Below are positions 21,532 through 24,490 of a DNA stretch of 24,490 nucleotides, in pieces. A model generated the notes under the pieces. The model searched no databases. It had not been told where the DNA came from and was given only the letters and a program-made list of their open reading frames with translations. Position numbers and translations under genes: made by a program. The stretch spans positions 1 through 24,490 of the forward strand of contig JBGPKK010000060.1 in the NCBI GenBank assembly GCA_041485905.1, read 5' to 3'. The first letter of the stretch is position 1. Each line of letters begins with the position of its first letter. Origin of the DNA: JAHFUI01 sp041485905. GTDB lineage: Bacteria > Acidobacteriota > Vicinamibacteria > Vicinamibacterales > CAVVIG01.

Positions 21532-22101
21532 CTATTGTTCGACGATGGCGAGCTGCGACACCACGTTGATGAACGGCGTAAACGTGGCGGTTCGGCCGAA
21601 TCGATCCGTCGCGGTCACGGTGTAGACGATCGTGCCGATCGGCGCATCAGCCGGCACGGTCCACACGCCTGTCCACATCTCCGAAGGCTGTCGCGGGTAT
21701 TCCGCCGCCGGGAACCCTCCGACGCCGCGCCACCGCATCGGCACGTCGATCGTCTTGCCTGCAAACGTCAGATGGGCCGTCAGCACGGCCGTGTTTTCAA
21801 CCTCGCCGCTGCCGCCATCAATCGCCGTCATACGGAACCCGACGCGCTGACCGCGCTTGAAGCGACTGGTTTGAATGCAATGGGTCGGCAAGGTCGGGGG
21901 ATTATCGAAGCTCGCGAGATCTCCCCAAATGACAAGCTTGCCCGAGGGGTGTCCGGCCTGAGGGGGTGGCGGAGGTGGTGGTGCGCCTCGTCCGCGTGCC
22001 GGTGCGGGAGGTTGATCCTGTCCGGACAGCGTGGAGCCGACGGCAATCGTCACGAGCGCCACAAGCGACAACACCGATGCGGTTTTGAGAAGCGTCGTCA
22101 T
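21532..22101 (-). CDS. Exported proline-rich protein with Ig-like C-terminal domain, function unknown
   Basis: 189-residue protein with a signal peptide (MTTLLKTASVLSLVALVTIAVGS) and a low-complexity linker (PARGRGAPPPPPPP, about residues 33-47). The rest is a beta-rich domain of about 130 residues: GKLVIWGDLASFDNPP, GQRVGFRMTAIDGGSGEVE, LTFAGKTIDVPMRW, MWTGVWTVPADAPIGTIVYT and TATDRFGRTATFTPF, which resembles an immunoglobulin-like or filamin-type fold. I do not recognise a named family. It is probably periplasmic or surface-associated. It follows the DUF6152 gene after 112 bp and ends just before a strong terminator, so it is the last gene of its unit. Similar proteins beside DUF6152 genes are plausible in Acidobacteriota, by inference. 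Confidence 0.75.
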   Translation of the reverse strand: MTTLLKTASVLSLVALVTIAVGSTLSGQDQPPAPARGRGAPPPPPPPQAGHPSGKLVIWGDLASFDNPPTLPTHCIQTSRFKRGQRVGFRMTAIDGGSGEVENTAVLTAHLTFAGKTIDVPMRWRGVGGFPAAEYPRQPSEMWTGVWTVPADAPIGTIVYTVTATDRFGRTATFTPFINVVSQLAIVEQ

Positions 22102-22213
22102 TGCAAGGGCATCCTACCGAACTTGGCGCGTCTTTTCCAGCACAGAACAGGGCAGGCGTCCCCGCCTCACAGAGCGACCACTCGCGCAGAGCCGATGGGG
22201 AGACCCGGGCTGC

Positions 22214-22660
22214 TTAGCGGCTCTGGCGACCGTTCTGCCCCCACTTCCAGCCGTCGGACCGCCGCTCGATTCGCCTGAGGCGGATCCGGTTGTCGTTCGG
22301 GTCCTTGTTCGGGGCCGCCCAGATGTGGACGCTGTCGCCCACGTGCAGCGTCTGCTTGGTGATGCCGGCGCGGTCGAGCTGGCTGGTACTGACCCATTCG
22401 GCGGCGTAGGCTTTCGGCCTGCCGAAGGCTTCCTGGCCCACGATGTGGACCCACGCGTGCGGGTTCTTGTACTGGAACTCGACGACGTCGCCCTCGATTT
22501 CGATGGTGTCTGCCTCGAGGTAGTACGCCGCGAACGAGTGGTGACCCAGCACGGGAGCGCAAAGGATCGCGACTCCGCACAGGACGAGCGCCCACAACTT
22601 CCAGTACACGGGCCGCGTCATCACGGTGTCACCGACTCCGCCGTTCCGCTGTGTGCGCAT
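22214..22660 (-). CDS. DUF6152 family exported protein
   Basis: 148-residue protein with a signal-anchor or signal peptide (WKLWALVLCGVAILCAPVLG) followed directly by HHSFAAYY, the hallmark start of the mature DUF6152 domain. Then come EIEGDVVEFQYKNPHAWVHI, AEWVSTSQLDRAGITKQTL and VGDSVHIWAAPNKDPNDNRI, a small OB-like beta-barrel pattern. The function of the family is unknown; members are exported, and the HH at the mature N-terminus could bind copper, an inference only. Start ATG 22660 is preferred for the GAGG site upstream; ATG 22621 gives a more compact signal peptide and ATG 22678 is also open. It follows the MBL-fold gene by 30 bp, so it is probably co-transcribed. Confidence 0.8.
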   Translation of the reverse strand: MRTQRNGGVGDTVMTRPVYWKLWALVLCGVAILCAPVLGHHSFAAYYLEADTIEIEGDVVEFQYKNPHAWVHIVGQEAFGRPKAYAAEWVSTSQLDRAGITKQTLHVGDSVHIWAAPNKDPNDNRIRLRRIERRSDGWKWGQNGRQSR

Positions 22661-22690
22661 ACCTGCCTCACCGCCCACCCTTCATGGATC

Positions 22691-24157
22691 TTAGTTCGTT
22701 CTCTTCGCGAGTGCCAACAGATCGGCCTTGGTCATCGGTCGATCAGGGTTGGGCGCGTGGACCAGGACGTGCCGGTCGAAATCCAGCTGCAACCGTTCGA
22801 TGTTCTCCACCAGCGTCGCTATCGACGGGCTGACGGCTTGCCCCGGCCCCGGGACGTTGAAGTCCGCCGTGAACAAAATCCTCTCTTTGGGCAGATACGC
22901 CACAAGCATGCCGTCACTGTGTTCGAGGTTCTTGATGTGATGCAACTCAATGGTGCGGGTATCGTCTCGGAGCACCAGCTTGTCGACGACGCCCTCGACC
23001 TTGGGACTCTTGTGCGACTTCGCCAGGGCATCCCCGACCAGCGTCCGCGGAGAGCTCAGGGCCGCCTCGAGAAAGTACTTGTTGTTGTCATCCGTGAGGA
23101 TGGTGATGCCCTCTGCCGCAAATGGCGGGAGCCCGCCGGCATGATCGAAATGCGGGTGCGTGTTGACGACGTACTTGATTCGCTTGTTCGGGATCACGCG
23201 CTTCGTTTCGGCAATGATCGCCAGACCGCGCGCCTCGCTCTGCCCGCCTTCGAGCACGACCACATAGTCGTGGAACTCGACAGCCAGCGCCACGTACCCG
23301 CCTGTGATTCGATACACGCCGTCGGCGAGTTTTTCGGACGCCACGGCTGGTGGCGCGGGTGGGTCGCCCGCCGCCCCGCCCCGACCCGCCGCCGGTGTGC
23401 CTCCTCGACCTGGCGCTGGTGGAGGCGTCATCAACTGCGCGAGGTTGGGTGGATTCGCGAGGACCCCGGTGATCACGGCGACGAACGTCTCCATCCCGGC
23501 CTGCTTCTGCGAGATTTTGGTGGGGACTTTAAGCCCGCCGACGTCCTTATAGTTGCTGTACGTGGTCTCGACATGCAGGTCCCCAAAGATGGGGTGCTCC
23601 ACCCAGGTTTCGACCCGGTCAACCATGCTTTGAGGGTTGATGTAGCCGACGACCTGATACGCGTGTCCGGACGGCGCCTTCTGAGCCGGTATCCACGTCA
23701 CCACCTTGTACGCGATGCCATCGATTTTTTGAGAACGCACCGTCGCCTTGTTGGCGGCCGCGCCCTGCAGAAAGCCCCACGGCGTCACCCAGATTTGCAG
23801 CTGCTGCGCCCATGCCGCGGTGGCCGGCGTGATGGTCTGATCGAAGGTCCCCGGCTGCGGGGGCGGACCGCCTGGAACCGCAGGTGGCAGCGTGTCGCCG
23901 GTGGCGCGGGACGCCGGCTGCGTGAAGTCGATCGTGCGCGTGTAGTTCCTGATGGTCGTTGACGCCAGCCGAAAAGAAATGGTTCGGCTCTGGCCGAAAT
24001 TGCCCAACGCGGCGGCGCCTGAGTACGTGATCGAGCTCAGGCCTGCCGCGCCCATGGCTCGGGAGGCGTCCTCAAGAACGGTCTTGGCATCCTCCGCGAC
24101 CGTGCTCACCGACAGCATGGCCATGAGCAGCGCCGTCACCGCAGGTGTCTTCCACAT
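22691..24157 (-). CDS. Exported MBL-fold hydrolase with N-terminal lipoprotein-carrier-like domain
   Basis: 488-residue protein. A signal peptide (MWKTPAVTALLMAMLSVSTVA) is followed by a beta-rich N-terminal half (about 25-245) with TVLEDASRAMGA and KIDGIAYKVVTWIP, reminiscent of outer-membrane-lipoprotein-carrier-like folds. A Pro/Gly/Arg-rich linker (about 249-285) joins it to a metallo-beta-lactamase domain with the zinc motif THPHFDH (333-339), EHSDG and FTADFN as later ligand positions. The fold hydrolyses esters, thioesters or lactams; this two-part exported type is frequent in Acidobacteriota and has no assigned substrate. The ATG at 24157 is fixed by GGAGG six bases upstream. It is the first gene of the MBL/DUF6152/Pro-rich unit. 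Confidence 0.85.
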   Translation of the reverse strand: MWKTPAVTALLMAMLSVSTVAEDAKTVLEDASRAMGAAGLSSITYSGAAALGNFGQSRTISFRLASTTIRNYTRTIDFTQPASRATGDTLPPAVPGGPPPQPGTFDQTITPATAAWAQQLQIWVTPWGFLQGAAANKATVRSQKIDGIAYKVVTWIPAQKAPSGHAYQVVGYINPQSMVDRVETWVEHPIFGDLHVETTYSNYKDVGGLKVPTKISQKQAGMETFVAVITGVLANPPNLAQLMTPPPAPGRGGTPAAGRGGAAGDPPAPPAVASEKLADGVYRITGGYVALAVEFHDYVVVLEGGQSEARGLAIIAETKRVIPNKRIKYVVNTHPHFDHAGGLPPFAAEGITILTDDNNKYFLEAALSSPRTLVGDALAKSHKSPKVEGVVDKLVLRDDTRTIELHHIKNLEHSDGMLVAYLPKERILFTADFNVPGPGQAVSPSIATLVENIERLQLDFDRHVLVHAPNPDRPMTKADLLALAKRTN

Positions 24158-24475
24158 GTCGAGCCTCCAAAGACCTGAGCCCGCCGAGATCCGCAACGAG
24201 CGCGATCCTACACGCGTTCCCGGATCGCGAGGGATCGAAACAATCGGCAGACCCCTCGGCTTTCTCTGCGACACAAGAACGACGAAATGCTTAAACAGCG
24301 TAGTTAACCTGTCCACCGAATCGGATCAGCGTCAGTGATGCGCGGAGTTGCGAGCTCTCGCGCGCATCATACCGAATCGGTCAACCGCTTCGTCATTCAG
24401 CGGCGTTGGTCAGCGAATCGCTAATTTGGACAAGAGTGGTCTACACTACATCACGAATCGGACAATCCTGGATTG
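24158..24475. other. Divergent intergenic region with repeated CGAATCGG motif
   Basis: No gene is seen in these 318 bases, which lie between the minus-strand MBL operon and a possible plus-strand gene start. The octamer CGAATCGG occurs at 24317-24324, 24373-24380 and 24454-24461, with a one-mismatch copy at 24414-24421; intervals are 56, 41 and 40 bp. It may be a regulator-binding array. TACACT near 24442 could be part of a plus-strand promoter. Confidence 0.35.
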
Positions 24476-24490
24476 ATGGCAAAAGACTTA
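24476..24490 (+). CDS. Possible 5' end of a PadR-type regulator gene, cut by the window edge
   Basis: The last 15 bases read ATG plus four codons (MAKDL). Many acidobacterial PadR regulators begin MAKD followed by LPGTLD, so this may be such a gene continuing past the window. Five codons are far too few to be sure, and no strong ribosome site is present. Confidence 0.25.

Noticed and set aside
22031..23962. Plus-strand open frame of 643 codons opposite the MBL-fold operon
   Set aside because: No recognisable motif; the minus strand carries three coherent genes with ribosome sites.

Overview
The window is a GC-rich chromosomal segment that looks like an environmental Acidobacteriota genome, perhaps of the Vicinamibacteria type. 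The taxonomic call is an inference from gene content: an Oar-like TonB-dependent receptor, a Ser/Thr kinase fused to TolB-like and TPR domains, a quinoprotein-like propeller, a PadR regulator paired with a membrane protein, a DUF6152 protein and several NTF2/SnoaL-like exported proteins. No rRNA, tRNA, CRISPR array, insertion sequence or phage gene was seen.

Layout. Positions 1-226 hold no gene, only one strong hairpin. On the minus strand follow an exported protein with two tandem SnoaL-like domains (227-1168) and a B12-binding-type radical SAM protein (1260-2951). Divergent from these are a TonB-dependent receptor (3039-6050) and a SAM methyltransferase (6071-6919). A minus-strand pair, a kinase (7488-9872) and a histidine-motif membrane hydroxylase (6859-7443), converges on the methyltransferase with overlapping 3' ends. 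A decayed patatin-like gene (9931-11020) and a quinoprotein-like beta-propeller (11049-12779) lie on the plus strand.

From 12828 to about 24157 everything is on the minus strand. The central unit runs from an AT-rich promoter/operator (18661-18691) through ArsR-rhodanese, MBL-fold hydrolase, MFS transporter, an ArsM-like methyltransferase, DUF1326, DUF2182, a receiver-domain remnant and ogt. Junctions are 4-bp overlaps, abutting codons or short gaps. The methyltransferase has an in-frame TGA (15332-15334) where Cys-containing relatives carry a conserved Cys. The frame continues with family-like sequence for 57 codons to a TAA at 15158-15160, and a perfect hairpin with a GG-containing loop sits just after the TGA, as expected of a bacterial SECIS. 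I read it as a selenoprotein in a thiol, metalloid or soft-metal stress operon. This is the most interesting system in the window.

Upstream of that operon are a PadR regulator with a palindrome-overlapped, apparently leaderless promoter and its coupled LptF/LptG-like membrane protein (18783-20062), an NTF2-cupin lipoprotein (20175-21029), two remnants (a truncated SnoaL-like ORF and a short signal-peptide-like ORF), and an exported operon of MBL-fold protein, DUF6152 protein and proline-rich protein (24157 down to 21532). That operon ends in a textbook intrinsic terminator (21485-21514). The last 15 bases may be the start of another PadR-type gene on the plus strand.
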